A DNA stretch of 64,000 nt from Sulfurovum sp. (GCA_021166685.1 JAJPEU010000010.1:248001-312000); one strand, 5' to 3'; counted from the stretch's first letter, positions 55,179-63,985 are shown. Made by a program: numbers and translations. The notes: generated from the letters alone by a model not told the origin.

Positions 55179-56757
55179 GCCCCGTCAAGTTCTTTATTAT
55201 CATCCCTTCAAGTCGTGCCGACTCTTTAAACTGCTCACTAAGAGTTGCCGTAAGTGCTTCCATCTTCTCACTAAACGGTACTCCATCATCTTCCTCTTCA
55301 GCGGTACCCACATATCGCCCAGGGGTGAGAATATACTCTTGCTTTGCTATCTCTTCAGTGGTTGCAGCATAAAACTCTCCTGCTACATCTTCATAGCCTG
55401 TGTTTGTTTTAAACTTGTGAAACATATCTGCAAGTGCTTTGGTGTCCTCATCACTAAATGCTTTTTGTTTTCTGTCTAGCATGTGCCCTACATTTCGAGC
55501 ATCTATAAAGAGTGTTTTGTCTTTTTGGGCTTTGTTACGGTTGAGTATCCATATACAAGCGGGTATCTGCGTATTGGCAAAGAGTTGTGAAGGAAGCGCT
55601 ACGATGGCTTCTATAAGGTCGGCTTTTACCAGTGCCGTTCTGATGTCCCCCTCTCCTGAAGTGTTAGAACTGAGTGAGCCATTGGCAAGCACAAGTCCTA
55701 CTACTCCATGGGGGCTTGTGTGGTGCAGCATGTGTTGTATCCATGCGTAGTTGGCATTGCCTTGGGAAGGGGTGCCGTACTTCCATCTTGCATCTCCTTC
55801 TAAGCTACCATCCCACCATTCGTTTTGATTAAAAGGTGGGTTAGCCAGTACAAAGTCTGCTCTGAGGTCTGGATGCTGGTCACTCGTAAAGGTATCTGCT
55901 GGCTCTTTTCCGAAGTTGAAGTCTATACCACGAATCGCCATATTCATAGCAGCCAGTCTCCATGTGGTTGGGTTTGATTCCTGCCCATAGACAGAGATGT
56001 CCCCTAGCCTTCCGTTGTGAGCTTCGATGAACTTTTCAGAAGAGATAAAAAAACCACCGCTTCCCATAGCAGGGTCATAGATACGACCTTTGTATGGCTC
56101 TATCATCTCTACTATGAGATTGACTATGGATTTTGGTGTGTAGAACTGCCCACCTTTTTTACCCTCTGCTGCTGCAAATTGACCTAAAAAGTACTCATAC
56201 ACATGCCCTAGTATATCTTTTGATTTTAATGTGTCGTGCTTAAAAGGGATGGTTGCAATGAGGTCTAACAGGTCTGCCAGTTTATTTTGTTCTATCTGTA
56301 GCTGTGCGTAGTTTTTGTTGAGGATGCGTTTAAGCTTGGGGTTCTCTTTTTCTATGAGCTCCATCGTGTCATCGAGTAACTTACCCGCACCCTTGAACTC
56401 ACCACCTAGAGGCATAGGTGAACCCATGGAGAGTCTGATATTATCTTGCAGGTAATGCCATCTAGCAGCCTGTGGTACCCAAAACACATTTTTCTCGGTG
56501 TAGTAGTCTCTTGTCTCTAGCTCTTCATCAATCACCTCTTGCTCAACGTCTTCACCCAAGAAGTAGTCATGGTCTGGATTGGCAAACGCAACTTTGAGCT
56601 CCAGCCTTCTTGTCTCAAAGCTGTCTGATACATACTTGACAAACACCATACCCAGTACCACATGCTTGTAGACTGCTGCATCTAATGAGGGAAGCAGTTT
56701 ATTTGCAGCTGTCCATAGCTTTTTTTCTAAATCTTGTAAGAATTTCTGTTCTGCCAT
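55162..56757 (-). CDS. hsdM: Type I DNA methyltransferase subunit
   Basis: A 531-aa N6-adenine methylase with HsdM N-terminal helical domain (FLQDLEKKLWTAANKLLPSLDAAVYKHVVLGMVFVKYVSD), SAM motif I in YDPAMGSGGFFISSEKFI, and the catalytic NPPF in LANPPFNQNEWWDG. GKKGGQFYTPKSIV is also characteristic. It methylates the site defined by HsdS to protect host DNA and is required for restriction. First gene of the operon, with AGGACGC before the ATG. Confidence 0.95.
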   Translation of the reverse strand: MAEQKFLQDLEKKLWTAANKLLPSLDAAVYKHVVLGMVFVKYVSDSFETRRLELKVAFANPDHDYFLGEDVEQEVIDEELETRDYYTEKNVFWVPQAARWHYLQDNIRLSMGSPMPLGGEFKGAGKLLDDTMELIEKENPKLKRILNKNYAQLQIEQNKLADLLDLIATIPFKHDTLKSKDILGHVYEYFLGQFAAAEGKKGGQFYTPKSIVNLIVEMIEPYKGRIYDPAMGSGGFFISSEKFIEAHNGRLGDISVYGQESNPTTWRLAAMNMAIRGIDFNFGKEPADTFTSDQHPDLRADFVLANPPFNQNEWWDGSLEGDARWKYGTPSQGNANYAWIQHMLHHTSPHGVVGLVLANGSLSSNTSGEGDIRTALVKADLIEAIVALPSQLFANTQIPACIWILNRNKAQKDKTLFIDARNVGHMLDRKQKAFSDEDTKALADMFHKFKTNTGYEDVAGEFYAATTEEIAKQEYILTPGRYVGTAEEEDDGVPFSEKMEALTATLSEQFKESARLEGMIIKNLTGLGYEV

Positions 56758-56893
56758 TTAGCGTCCTGATAGTTGTTTTAAATATTATAACTGATTAGGC
56801 TATGGGTGACTTTAATACGAATGATTATACAGAACAAATAGAGTGCAGTTTTCAGAAGATTTGGTGTGATTTTCAATGGAGTATGGGGATAAG

Positions 56894-57007
56894 TGTGTGA
56901 CACCCGTGACGTCGATGACGTCTTAAAAGATAAAAAAGTTACCATAGCTGATGGTATGGTGGGTAAATAATCTTTTATTTGAGTGTCACGCAAGACATCT
57001 GCGTCAT
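56894..57007. repeat. Inverted motif pair between hsdM and the primase-helicase gene
   Basis: GTGACGTCGATGACGT at 56906 and, inverted, ATGACGCAGATGTC (complement of 56994-57007), each with a nearby GTGACAC-like sequence. They resemble the arms at 49143-49254. The second overlaps the stop of the helicase gene. Candidate origin or binding sites. Confidence 0.45.
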
Positions 57008-58512
57008 GCAGTGTCTTGTTTTTTCATGTAAAACCCTCTACCTATGTTTTTGCGTCCATTTTCAAAACCACGCTCTGTGAGTTCTTTGGAAAATTCGCTT
57101 TTTACCAGTGCTCTGTAGCCTGAGTCTTTGCACAGGCTCTCATACTCTTTGTAGATGTCTTTAATCAATCGAAACGAAGTTGCATCTGGCACAAGAGTGT
57201 ACTCTTCAAGGTATAAAAGCACTGTATCGCTTTCTCGCTTATAGGCTTGGAGTGCCTCTGTTGCAGCCGTACACTCGCTAAACTTCTTTTGTGCTAACAA
57301 TCTGTCAAGCCCTTCTATCACCCAGTTGAGCACCCCTGCCAATTCACTTTGTATGATTTTGGTATGCAGCTCAGGGTCTTTCTCTTCATTGGAGATTTTT
57401 ACAGTAAAAGGAATAATCAAAAAACGTCTAAAATAGGCATCGGATCGCTCTAGCACCTGCGGGAGCTTGTTGGCGTTGAATACAAATTTGCAGTTGTTCA
57501 CCAAATCAAAGCCTGTTTTATACTTTTCTCTGGCTGCTACAGATTCTCCCGATACCAAACGTTTAAATATATCTACATCGATATCTTTCCCTCTGATTTC
57601 TGAGCCATAATTGAGCAGTTTGTCTGCTATCTTTGACAAGTTGTCCATGCTATCGTATCCTGTGAGGTCTCCAAGCGTTTTTGTGGATACATTCTCTTTC
57701 CCAAGAAGTGCATTGATAATTTCAAACATTACACTCTTTCCGTTTTGTCCACCACCAAGCAGTATCATTGACACTTCAAGTTTGAGATGCTTCACAAATA
57801 CATATCCAAGAAACTCTTGCAGTACCATTTGGCTTGAGGGGTCTGGAAGCACCCTGTCTAGGTACCTATGGAACAACGGAGCTTTTGCAGACGGGTCATA
57901 CTTAAAAGGCAAAACATAGGTCATATAGTCCAGTGCATTATGCTCTTTAAGGGTATGACCATTTTCTGTAATCTCAAGCGTTCCATTGAGTAGGTTGATC
58001 TTTACAGTGTTGTCGTCAGAGACTTTATTCATTAGTGGGGCTGTACTAACAATCTGCTCCAAGCCCTTTTTTGTAAAACCAGAAGTCTGTGCTGTTGCTG
58101 GACTATAGTAGCCTAGCTTTGCAGCAGCTATCCCAAAAAAAGTTTTTAGCTTCTCATCTTCAACTCTTTGCCACACTATCCCGTTAAAAAGATAAGAAAC
58201 ACCATTTTTTTTGGCAAGCATCAATCCATGCCTACTTGCTACTTTTCCGATTTCACATGCGATAGCTACGACATATAAATCCTGTGGAACTTTAAGCGGG
58301 TCAACCATGTCCGGGCATTCATTCATTCGGTATTTGAGGAGTTCATCACCGTAGTCGTGCTGCAGTGTTTGCACAAGTTCGACACTTTTAATGTTAGATA
58401 ATATCTTCAAGAGAATCTCTTCGACTGTATTCAAATGAATATCCTGTGTTTCATAGCAGTTTTCTTCAAAAATCGCTGGAGTAAAATATGGTATAATCTC
58501 AGATGTTTTCAT
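57004..58512 (-). CDS. P4/D5-type replication helicase (SF3, primase C-terminal family)
   Basis: A 502-aa protein with a D5-N-like domain (about 90-230, NGIVWQRVEDEKLKTFFGIAAAKLGYY) and an SF3 helicase core: LLGGGQNGKSVMFEIINALLG (Walker A, 252-260), NYGSEIRGKDID (B region), VFNANKLPQVLERSDAYFRRFLIIPF (sensor/C motif). The primase domain of full-length P4 alpha is not seen in the first 90 residues. It would start replication of the excised element. AGGAGGCATAG precedes the ATG. It is preceded by a small ORF overlapping its start. Confidence 0.85.
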   Translation of the reverse strand: MKTSEIIPYFTPAIFEENCYETQDIHLNTVEEILLKILSNIKSVELVQTLQHDYGDELLKYRMNECPDMVDPLKVPQDLYVVAIACEIGKVASRHGLMLAKKNGVSYLFNGIVWQRVEDEKLKTFFGIAAAKLGYYSPATAQTSGFTKKGLEQIVSTAPLMNKVSDDNTVKINLLNGTLEITENGHTLKEHNALDYMTYVLPFKYDPSAKAPLFHRYLDRVLPDPSSQMVLQEFLGYVFVKHLKLEVSMILLGGGQNGKSVMFEIINALLGKENVSTKTLGDLTGYDSMDNLSKIADKLLNYGSEIRGKDIDVDIFKRLVSGESVAAREKYKTGFDLVNNCKFVFNANKLPQVLERSDAYFRRFLIIPFTVKISNEEKDPELHTKIIQSELAGVLNWVIEGLDRLLAQKKFSECTAATEALQAYKRESDTVLLYLEEYTLVPDATSFRLIKDIYKEYESLCKDSGYRALVKSEFSKELTERGFENGRKNIGRGFYMKKQDTA

Positions 58513-58600
58513 CTATGCCTCCTATCTCAGATATAATGGAAAATTTGGCTACATTGAGGCGGCAACCTCTGTAGCGTATTTTGATTGATTTTCTGTTCAT
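58499..58600 (-). CDS. Possible 33-aa coupled small ORF
   Basis: Too short for the ORF track. It begins MNRKSIKIRYRGCRLNVAKF and is basic. Its ATG overlaps the stop of the upstream 56-aa gene (ATGA) and its stop lies 13 bases inside the helicase gene, so it may serve to couple translation. No domain; the overlaps are the only support. Confidence 0.35.
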   Translation of the reverse strand: MNRKSIKIRYRGCRLNVAKFSIISEIGGIDENI

Positions 58601-58767
58601 ATAAAATCTCCTCTTGTTCCGTTGATAACTTTTCTGGCAAAGCTTTTTAAGCGTTGCGCCTCGTCCATATCATTAGCGTAAAACGCCGCCAGTACGACAT
58701 TTCCTGACATTACCCTGACACGATATTTCGTTCGTGTTCTCTGTTCGTCTACATAGATTTTTATCAT
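58597..58767 (-). CDS. Small basic island protein
   Basis: Start at 58767, where AAAGGATACCTT precedes the ATG and the ATG overlaps the stop of the upstream HTH gene (ATGA); this gives 56 aa rather than the 69 of the ORF track. MIKIYVDEQRTRTKYRVRVMSGNVVLAAFYANDMDEAQRLKSFARKVI reads as a small α/β protein with two strands and a helix. Function unknown. Confidence 0.55.
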   Translation of the reverse strand: MIKIYVDEQRTRTKYRVRVMSGNVVLAAFYANDMDEAQRLKSFARKVINGTRGDFI

Positions 58768-58958
58768 AAGGTATCCTTTGCATTGTCTTTTTGCTTTTCG
58801 ATCCATGCTTGAAGTTCTTCTACTTTAAAGTAGTTCCTGTTGCCTATTTTCACGGCGGGTATGAACTCACCTCTCATGTATAGCTTTGTCATGGTGTTTT
58901 TTTTGAGTCCGAAGATCTCTTCCATTTCTTTAAATGTTATTAGTTTTGGCATTTTCAT
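58764..58958 (-). CDS. AlpA/excisionase-like helix-turn-helix protein
   Basis: A 64-aa MerR-like winged-helix DNA-binding protein: LITFKEMEEIFGLKKNTMTKLYMRGEFIPAVKIGNRNYFKVEELQAWIE, the standard helix_turn_helix_17/AlpA pattern. AlpA-type proteins in P4-like elements activate the integrase or act as the excision factor. It starts the short operon that leads to the SF3 helicase. Confidence 0.85.
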   Translation of the reverse strand: MKMPKLITFKEMEEIFGLKKNTMTKLYMRGEFIPAVKIGNRNYFKVEELQAWIEKQKDNAKDTL

Positions 58959-59080
58959 GCTCCTGTTTATGTTGGATTTAACAGCGCTGTTAATGAAATA
59001 ATGCCTACCTGAGGCTCCATAGCAAACGTAAAAGTAAGGAAAAAATGGGAGTTTTGGGGATAAAAAGGAGAGATGCCCTA

Positions 59081-59722
59081 CTAAAGGGCGTTTGTGGCAA
59101 TTTTCTCTAAGATAATTTTGTTGTTTATTTCTGGTAAAAGTTTTATGAGTATATCTTTTAGGGCTTGTCTCTTCTGATTTTCTGCATATTTTTCTCTGAT
59201 ATGGATGGCTATTGTCAACTCTAGGGGTATATCATTTTCTTTAATTCCTAGATTTATGAGAGTTTGTTTGGTCTGAATGAGTTTTGTTGGTGAGATTTCA
59301 TGTGCATGACTAATAGCATGTAGGATTTTAGGATAAAGCTCACTTGCATGCTCAAGGTGTTCATTGCCTCCTTCATAATACTCTTGAAAGATTTTATCTG
59401 AAATGGCTGCAACATAATCTAATTCGATATCTACACCAAATACATCGTTTATGTACATGTTTGTACAATTGATCTCATATAAGACTAAATCTATTTCATG
59501 ATCAAGCGTTTCCTGATCCTTGAGATATTCTCGAGCCGTTATAGGTTCGTGACCATACTTTTTGATGTACTTGTTGTACATTTTTAGTTTGTCAGGTTTT
59601 TCTCCAGAGCCTGTTACAATAGTTCTTTTAAAATCATCAGTTTTTTGCTTCTCTTTTTTAGCCCTTTCTTTTCTTTCTTTTGAAGATATTGTATTTTTTA
59701 GTATTTCTTGTATTGATTTCAT
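59081..59722 (-). CDS. Hypothetical island protein downstream of integrase
   Basis: A 213-aa protein with a very basic N-terminus (SSKERKERAKKEKQKTDDFKR) and a helical remainder, no recognised family. It starts 3 bases after the integrase stop, so the two share a transcript. Lysine-rich head suggests nucleic-acid contact; this is a guess from composition. Confidence 0.55.
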   Translation of the reverse strand: MKSIQEILKNTISSKERKERAKKEKQKTDDFKRTIVTGSGEKPDKLKMYNKYIKKYGHEPITAREYLKDQETLDHEIDLVLYEINCTNMYINDVFGVDIELDYVAAISDKIFQEYYEGGNEHLEHASELYPKILHAISHAHEISPTKLIQTKQTLINLGIKENDIPLELTIAIHIREKYAENQKRQALKDILIKLLPEINNKIILEKIATNAL

Positions 59723-59725
59723 TTG

Positions 59726-60907
59726 CTACACCTCTACCCATTTGGTATCTGGGTCTATTTCACCATTTACCTTTTGCAGAAAGAAACTATAGACGCTGTC
59801 GGCTAATTTGGCGTTTGCGCTTGCATATCGTGCTGTGATTGAGCTTCTTGTATGTCCTAATACCAGCGCACTTACCTCTTCTGTGATACCGCTGTCACGA
59901 AGTATGGTAGCGATGATATGTCGGAGGTCATGAATATGTAGATCTTTTAGCCCTGCTGTTTCTAATACTTTTTTCCAATGATGTCGAATTGTTGACCCAT
60001 TCATTACAGTGTCTTTTTCACTTGGATGAATAAGATTTGTCTTATCTTCTAGGCTCTCGAACATTTCAGGTCGAAGTACGAATGTTAGTTTTTTACCGCT
60101 TTTTGAGTTGTCTTGATGGATATCAAACATGCCTTTGTCCAGATCTATATCTTTTATGCTGAGGGATAGTACTTCATTTAAGCGCCTACCAGTAGCAAGC
60201 CATGTAAAGACATGCCTATACTTGGGGACAGGATAAGCAAGCATAGCATCGTAGAGTTTTTTTACTTCTGGCAGACTCACCACAACTTCTCGTACATTAT
60301 TTAAATCTCCTACGTCTATTTCTGCAGGATTTAATTCATTAATTTTATTTTCTTTATAGTAACGCTTCATAAGTGGAGACAATGCTTCGACTACTTTTTT
60401 AGCTGTTCTGAGAGAACGCTGTTTTTTAATTTTAGAGATAAGAGATTCTATGTCTTCTCTAGTAATGTCTGTCAGAAGCATTTTAGACAGCTTGCTTGGC
60501 TTTATCCAGGCATTATAAAATGATTTCATATCTTTAGCCGTGGAAGTCTTCCATGATTCTTTATTATTTACTGTGGTTTCCTTGTGCTTAACGTAGCGTT
60601 CCCAATATTCATCTAGGGTCGGGACTTTTGTTTTTTTCTCTTTTGGCTCAAATACCGTACTTCTTTGCTCTGTTGCACTATCGATTGCTTGTAATAGTGT
60701 TTGATGCTTTGAAAATGTAAAAGTCTTCTTCATGGGTTTCCCATCTTTTTTTAAACGTAAAACCAACTTGAAGTCTTGTTTAAATTTTTTAGGAGCATTT
60801 GAAGAGTTAATTTCTTTGACTCCAGAAAAAGTGTCATCAATATCTACCAAATAGAGACCCTTACAATTTCTGTTCGGTAGATTTATCTTAATCAGAGTTT
60901 GTGCCAT
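59726..60907 (-). CDS. Tyrosine recombinase (site-specific integrase)
   Basis: A 393-aa phage-type integrase that would insert and excise the island at tRNA-fMet. N-terminal arm-binding and core-binding domains (about 1-190) precede the catalytic domain with Arg in WLATGRRLNEVLSL (about 241), the H-x-x-R box HIHDLRHIIATILRDSG (His326, Arg329), His in LVLGHTRSS (about 352) and nucleophile Tyr361 (TARYAS). All catalytic residues are present, so it appears active. It lies at the right end, with arm-like repeats just before its start. Confidence 0.93.
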   Translation of the reverse strand: MAQTLIKINLPNRNCKGLYLVDIDDTFSGVKEINSSNAPKKFKQDFKLVLRLKKDGKPMKKTFTFSKHQTLLQAIDSATEQRSTVFEPKEKKTKVPTLDEYWERYVKHKETTVNNKESWKTSTAKDMKSFYNAWIKPSKLSKMLLTDITREDIESLISKIKKQRSLRTAKKVVEALSPLMKRYYKENKINELNPAEIDVGDLNNVREVVVSLPEVKKLYDAMLAYPVPKYRHVFTWLATGRRLNEVLSLSIKDIDLDKGMFDIHQDNSKSGKKLTFVLRPEMFESLEDKTNLIHPSEKDTVMNGSTIRHHWKKVLETAGLKDLHIHDLRHIIATILRDSGITEEVSALVLGHTRSSITARYASANAKLADSVYSFFLQKVNGEIDPDTKWVEV

Positions 60908-60919
60908 ATATGTTCCTTA

Positions 60920-60961
60920 GGGTACACTTCAGGGTGCACTTTTGTAGATATAAGTGTACCC
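60920..60961. repeat. Integrase arm-type-like repeats, right
   Basis: GGGTACACTTC and GGGTGCACTTT at a 12-base pitch, plus one inverted copy (AAGTGTACCC at 60952), directly before the integrase ATG. Matches the pair at 43557. It may serve both recombination and integrase autoregulation. Confidence 0.5.
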
Positions 60962-61043
60962 TAATAGGCATAAATAGGAACTTTAATATATTTGTTATTT
61001 ACGCTATATAAGGGATTAGGAAGAATTAGGAATAGTTTTAAAT

Positions 61044-61095
61044 TCGGGCTCATAACCCGAAGGTCGTCGGTTCAAATCCGGCTCCCGCAACCAAT
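61044..61095 (+). repeat. attR candidate: right copy of 52-bp repeat (tRNA-fMet 3' fragment)
   Basis: A tRNA-fMet 3' part from the anticodon stem to the CCA without its 5' half. It matches 43288-43339 with one mismatch and marks the right end of the island. Confidence 0.75.
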
Positions 61096-61163
61096 CACAA
61101 ACCCCTAAAATACGATATTTGCGACGACTTTGAGAGTCTTCTCAAAAACTTATATTCTCCTGA

Positions 61164-61183
61164 ATGTCACCATGCATGTCACC
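61164..61183 (+). repeat. Arm-like repeats outside the island
   Basis: Two ATGTCACC units at a 12-base pitch, 69 bases beyond the tRNA fragment. Same pitch and distance as the left arm repeats, but a different sequence; possible trace of a second integrated element. Confidence 0.35.
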
Positions 61184-61262
61184 CTCAAGAAACGGATTAA
61201 ATGAACTCCTGATTTCGTCAATTCTAACGCCAATTCTAATCACAAGTGCAATTCCACCTCAA

Positions 61263-61478
61263 TCAAGCAGCTAAAACTTTAGCGAATTCTGTAAAAAATA
61301 CTTCATGCGGTGTCTTGTAGCCGAGTATTTTCCCGAGTCTGTGGTTTAGCCTCTCCTGCATGGTAATAATTTCCTCCTTAGAGACCTGTGCAAGATCAAT
61401 CTTCTTTGGCAAATATTGTCTGATCAATCCATTGGTGTGCTCATTCAATCCTCTCTTCCATGAAGAGAAGAGCTTAGT
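61263..61478 (-). pseudogene. IS30-family transposase, 3' fragment
   Basis: Only the last 70 or so codons remain: FSSWKRGLNEHTNGLIRQYLPK... and the C-terminal RLGKILGYKTPHEVFF, the end of an IS30-family DDE transposase. The frame is open back to the ftsZ junction near 61478 and has no proper start; the ORF-track ATG is internal. The DDE catalytic region before it is gone. Downstream, 61225-61260 could be the element's right terminus. Confidence 0.8.
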
Positions 61479-61779
61479 GCTTCAAGGCTTCCTTGATGAC
61501 TTCATAGCTTTCAAGCGCTGCTCTTTTGCCAAGCTCTGGATCCATGCCCGCACCTTGCCCTTTGGTGGTATTGGGCCCCAATAAAATTTTTTCATCGGCT
61601 ATGCAGTCTTCCAACGCCTGCGCATCGGTATTGGCTGAAACCAGTTTGATTTGATCACTGATCGCACTTTTTGCAAGCTGATTGATCATATTACCACCTG
61701 CTCCACCAACTCCTACTGCAGTGATTTTTACGTTACTTGCCGTAGAAACTTTTGTTACGATAATATCAAATTCATCCAT
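61474..61779 (-). pseudogene. ftsZ: ftsZ, 5' fragment truncated by IS30 junction
   Basis: It encodes the first 100 or so residues of a cell-division GTPase: KITAVGVGGAGGNMINQLA, VSANTDAQALE, LGPNTTKGQGAGMDPELGKRAALESYEVIKEAL, then stops two codons later, just before the G-box that carries the GGGTGTG motif. The true start is the ATG at 61779, with GAGGAAATAAAG before it. Sequence downstream of the break is IS30. A non-functional duplicate or relic; a complete ftsZ must exist elsewhere in the genome. Confidence 0.8.
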
Positions 61780-61966
61780 CTTTATTTCCTCTTTCAAACC
61801 TAACCTCCAATTTTGATATAAAATCTAATACATATTATATAGTAATTTCCAATAAATCAATCTGCGATAATGAACCGCTTGTTCTATTTTCTCATACTAT
61901 CATCCCTGAGATCAAAAAACAATTCGATCTGTACGTTTTAAAAGCCTGAATACAAAATCCCGGTGC

Positions 61967-63985
61967 TTATAGCAGCACCTGCTCCATCATCTGAACAAAT
62001 CCTCCAATCTTTTCAATCGGTTCTTTTTGCAAATAGAGTTGTTTAATGCGTTTGAGAACCATCGCTTCGATGCCTTCCAAATTTGATAATTTTATCTCTT
62101 TTTGCAAATTGGCATAGACTGCATCCGAAAGCGGTTCGAGATTTTGATGCCGGTTTGCCTGATTCATAAAGACCCATATCTCTTCTAAAGTTTTCGAGTG
62201 CTCGATCTTTTCTTTGAGGATAGATATGTTTGCATCCAGCAAACGATCCTCAAACTTCTGCGTAAATAGTCTCCAGCACCTATATTTGTCAAGTTCCCAC
62301 ACTTCGCCGCTGAAACCTTCTTCTTTGAATGATTGGACGAAGTCGCTAATTCTGCTTAGGCCGTGCAAAGATTTGATTGCAATAAACTTCTGCGGTTTTT
62401 TGACAATAAAAGCTTGCAGCGCATGAATATGCCTGGAGACTTCAGCCGTAAACGGAAAAAACGGGTCATGATTTTCCAGCAAATTCCTCAGATACAGCAT
62501 GCTGATCTCTTTTTGCAATTTTTGAACAAATGCCACATCAAAGAGCGCTTCAAGCTCTTCTTTGGTACTGCTCTTTTCTAGCAATGTGTGATGACGGCAC
62601 ACACTGCACTCCATGTACAGATCGCCGTCTTTGGTAAAATAGCGTGTTTTCTCGTCTGCAATCAAACCGCAGGCTTTGCATTCTAAGCCTTTTTTTTCAA
62701 TGCCCTGCTCATCGCCACATGAAGCGCAAACCCTGTAAACGCTGTTGTATTTTTCACTAACGCGCGTAAAAAAAGTATCGCCTCCGCACTCTTTGCATAC
62801 GGGCTTCATTTTTGCTTTAGGCTGCCTTTCCTCGATAGGTTTTGTGGGCAGCCCCAGCGTGTCAATCACGTTTGAGCAATCTAAAATGATTGCATCTTGT
62901 TTCCCTTCGCTCAATCTAAGAGCACGGCCAACCATTTGGCGGTAAAGATTCTGAGATTGCGTGGCTCTTGCCAGCACAATGCAGTCTGTCGCCGGATAAT
63001 CAAATCCTGTTGTAAGCATCATCGGATTGGAGAGCATTTTGAGTTTTCCTTCCTTGTAGTCGTCCATAATCCGGTCTTGCTCAATCTTTGAAAGTTTTGA
63101 GTGGATTGCTTTGGCCGGCACTCCATGATCACTGTAAGCTTGCGCCATTGCTTCTGCATGTGCGATATTGATGCAAAAAGCCAATGATGCTTTTCTTTGG
63201 ATGATGACATCTTTTGTGCTTTGAACTATTTTTAAAATGTTTTCTTGATTGTTAAAAGCTTTGTCCAATTCGTTTTGATTATAGTCTCCGCCGACTAAAC
63301 CGATAGGCGAAAGATCGACTTTGACCGGCGCATAGCACAACGGATAGACCAGGTAGCCGTTTTCAAGCATATACTTAAGTCCGTACTTGTCGATATGATA
63401 TCCAAAACCTTTCAGCAAAACGCCGTCTTGGTCATACGGCGTAGCAGATAAGCCGATCAGTCTGCCGTCAAACTCTTCAAGCAGCTGCTCGATCATCTTG
63501 CCGCTGAAACCATAATGGATCTCATCAATGATGATCATCGTAGGATCAAACCCAAGTTCTCTTTTATGCGCTGTTTGCAGCGTTGAGATAAACATATGAC
63601 AACCTGCATCGTACTCGCCCGGACCATGGATGATTTGGGGGCGGAGTTCCAAAAACGTCTCTTGCAATTGTTTCAATAAGATAACTTTCGGGGCGACGAC
63701 CAAAACGATACCGCCTTTTTCTATCTCATCCTTGGCTATTTGCGATGCTATCACAGACTTTCCGGCCCCTGTCGGCGCTTCGATTAAGACGGATGTATCA
63801 AGAATCGAAACTTGTTTGATGATGCTCTCCTGATAGGATCTCAGCCGAAATTTATCCGGCCGCTTCTCTTTGGGCAGCAGTCTGTATGTATAGGGCCTCG
63901 TGTTCAAATTGATTGATATGAGGTTGAATTTTTCTGCATAGTAAGACGGATGTTGAAACTCCTGTTTGGAGCGGTATTCGGGCAT
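61967..63985 (-). CDS. DEAD/DEAH-box helicase with zinc-ribbon region
   Basis: A 672-aa SF2 helicase. Motif I EAPTGAGKSVIASQIA (about 65-80), II IIIDEIHYGF, III GLSATPYDQDG, V MLTTGFDYPATDCIVLARATQS, VI NLYRQMVGRALRLSEGKQ, as in SSL2/restriction-type helicases. Then a cysteine-rich stretch (about 400-470) with CKECGGDTFF, CASCGDEQG, CKACGLIAD, CSVCRHH, which makes two zinc ribbons, and a helical C-terminal domain of 200 residues. Likely chromosomal, outside the island. Substrate unknown; a repair or RNA role is possible. Start close to the window edge, with GGATATACACT before it. Confidence 0.82.
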   Translation of the reverse strand: MPEYRSKQEFQHPSYYAEKFNLISINLNTRPYTYRLLPKEKRPDKFRLRSYQESIIKQVSILDTSVLIEAPTGAGKSVIASQIAKDEIEKGGIVLVVAPKVILLKQLQETFLELRPQIIHGPGEYDAGCHMFISTLQTAHKRELGFDPTMIIIDEIHYGFSGKMIEQLLEEFDGRLIGLSATPYDQDGVLLKGFGYHIDKYGLKYMLENGYLVYPLCYAPVKVDLSPIGLVGGDYNQNELDKAFNNQENILKIVQSTKDVIIQRKASLAFCINIAHAEAMAQAYSDHGVPAKAIHSKLSKIEQDRIMDDYKEGKLKMLSNPMMLTTGFDYPATDCIVLARATQSQNLYRQMVGRALRLSEGKQDAIILDCSNVIDTLGLPTKPIEERQPKAKMKPVCKECGGDTFFTRVSEKYNSVYRVCASCGDEQGIEKKGLECKACGLIADEKTRYFTKDGDLYMECSVCRHHTLLEKSSTKEELEALFDVAFVQKLQKEISMLYLRNLLENHDPFFPFTAEVSRHIHALQAFIVKKPQKFIAIKSLHGLSRISDFVQSFKEEGFSGEVWELDKYRCWRLFTQKFEDRLLDANISILKEKIEHSKTLEEIWVFMNQANRHQNLEPLSDAVYANLQKEIKLSNLEGIEAMVLKRIKQLYLQKEPIEKIGGFVQMMEQVLL

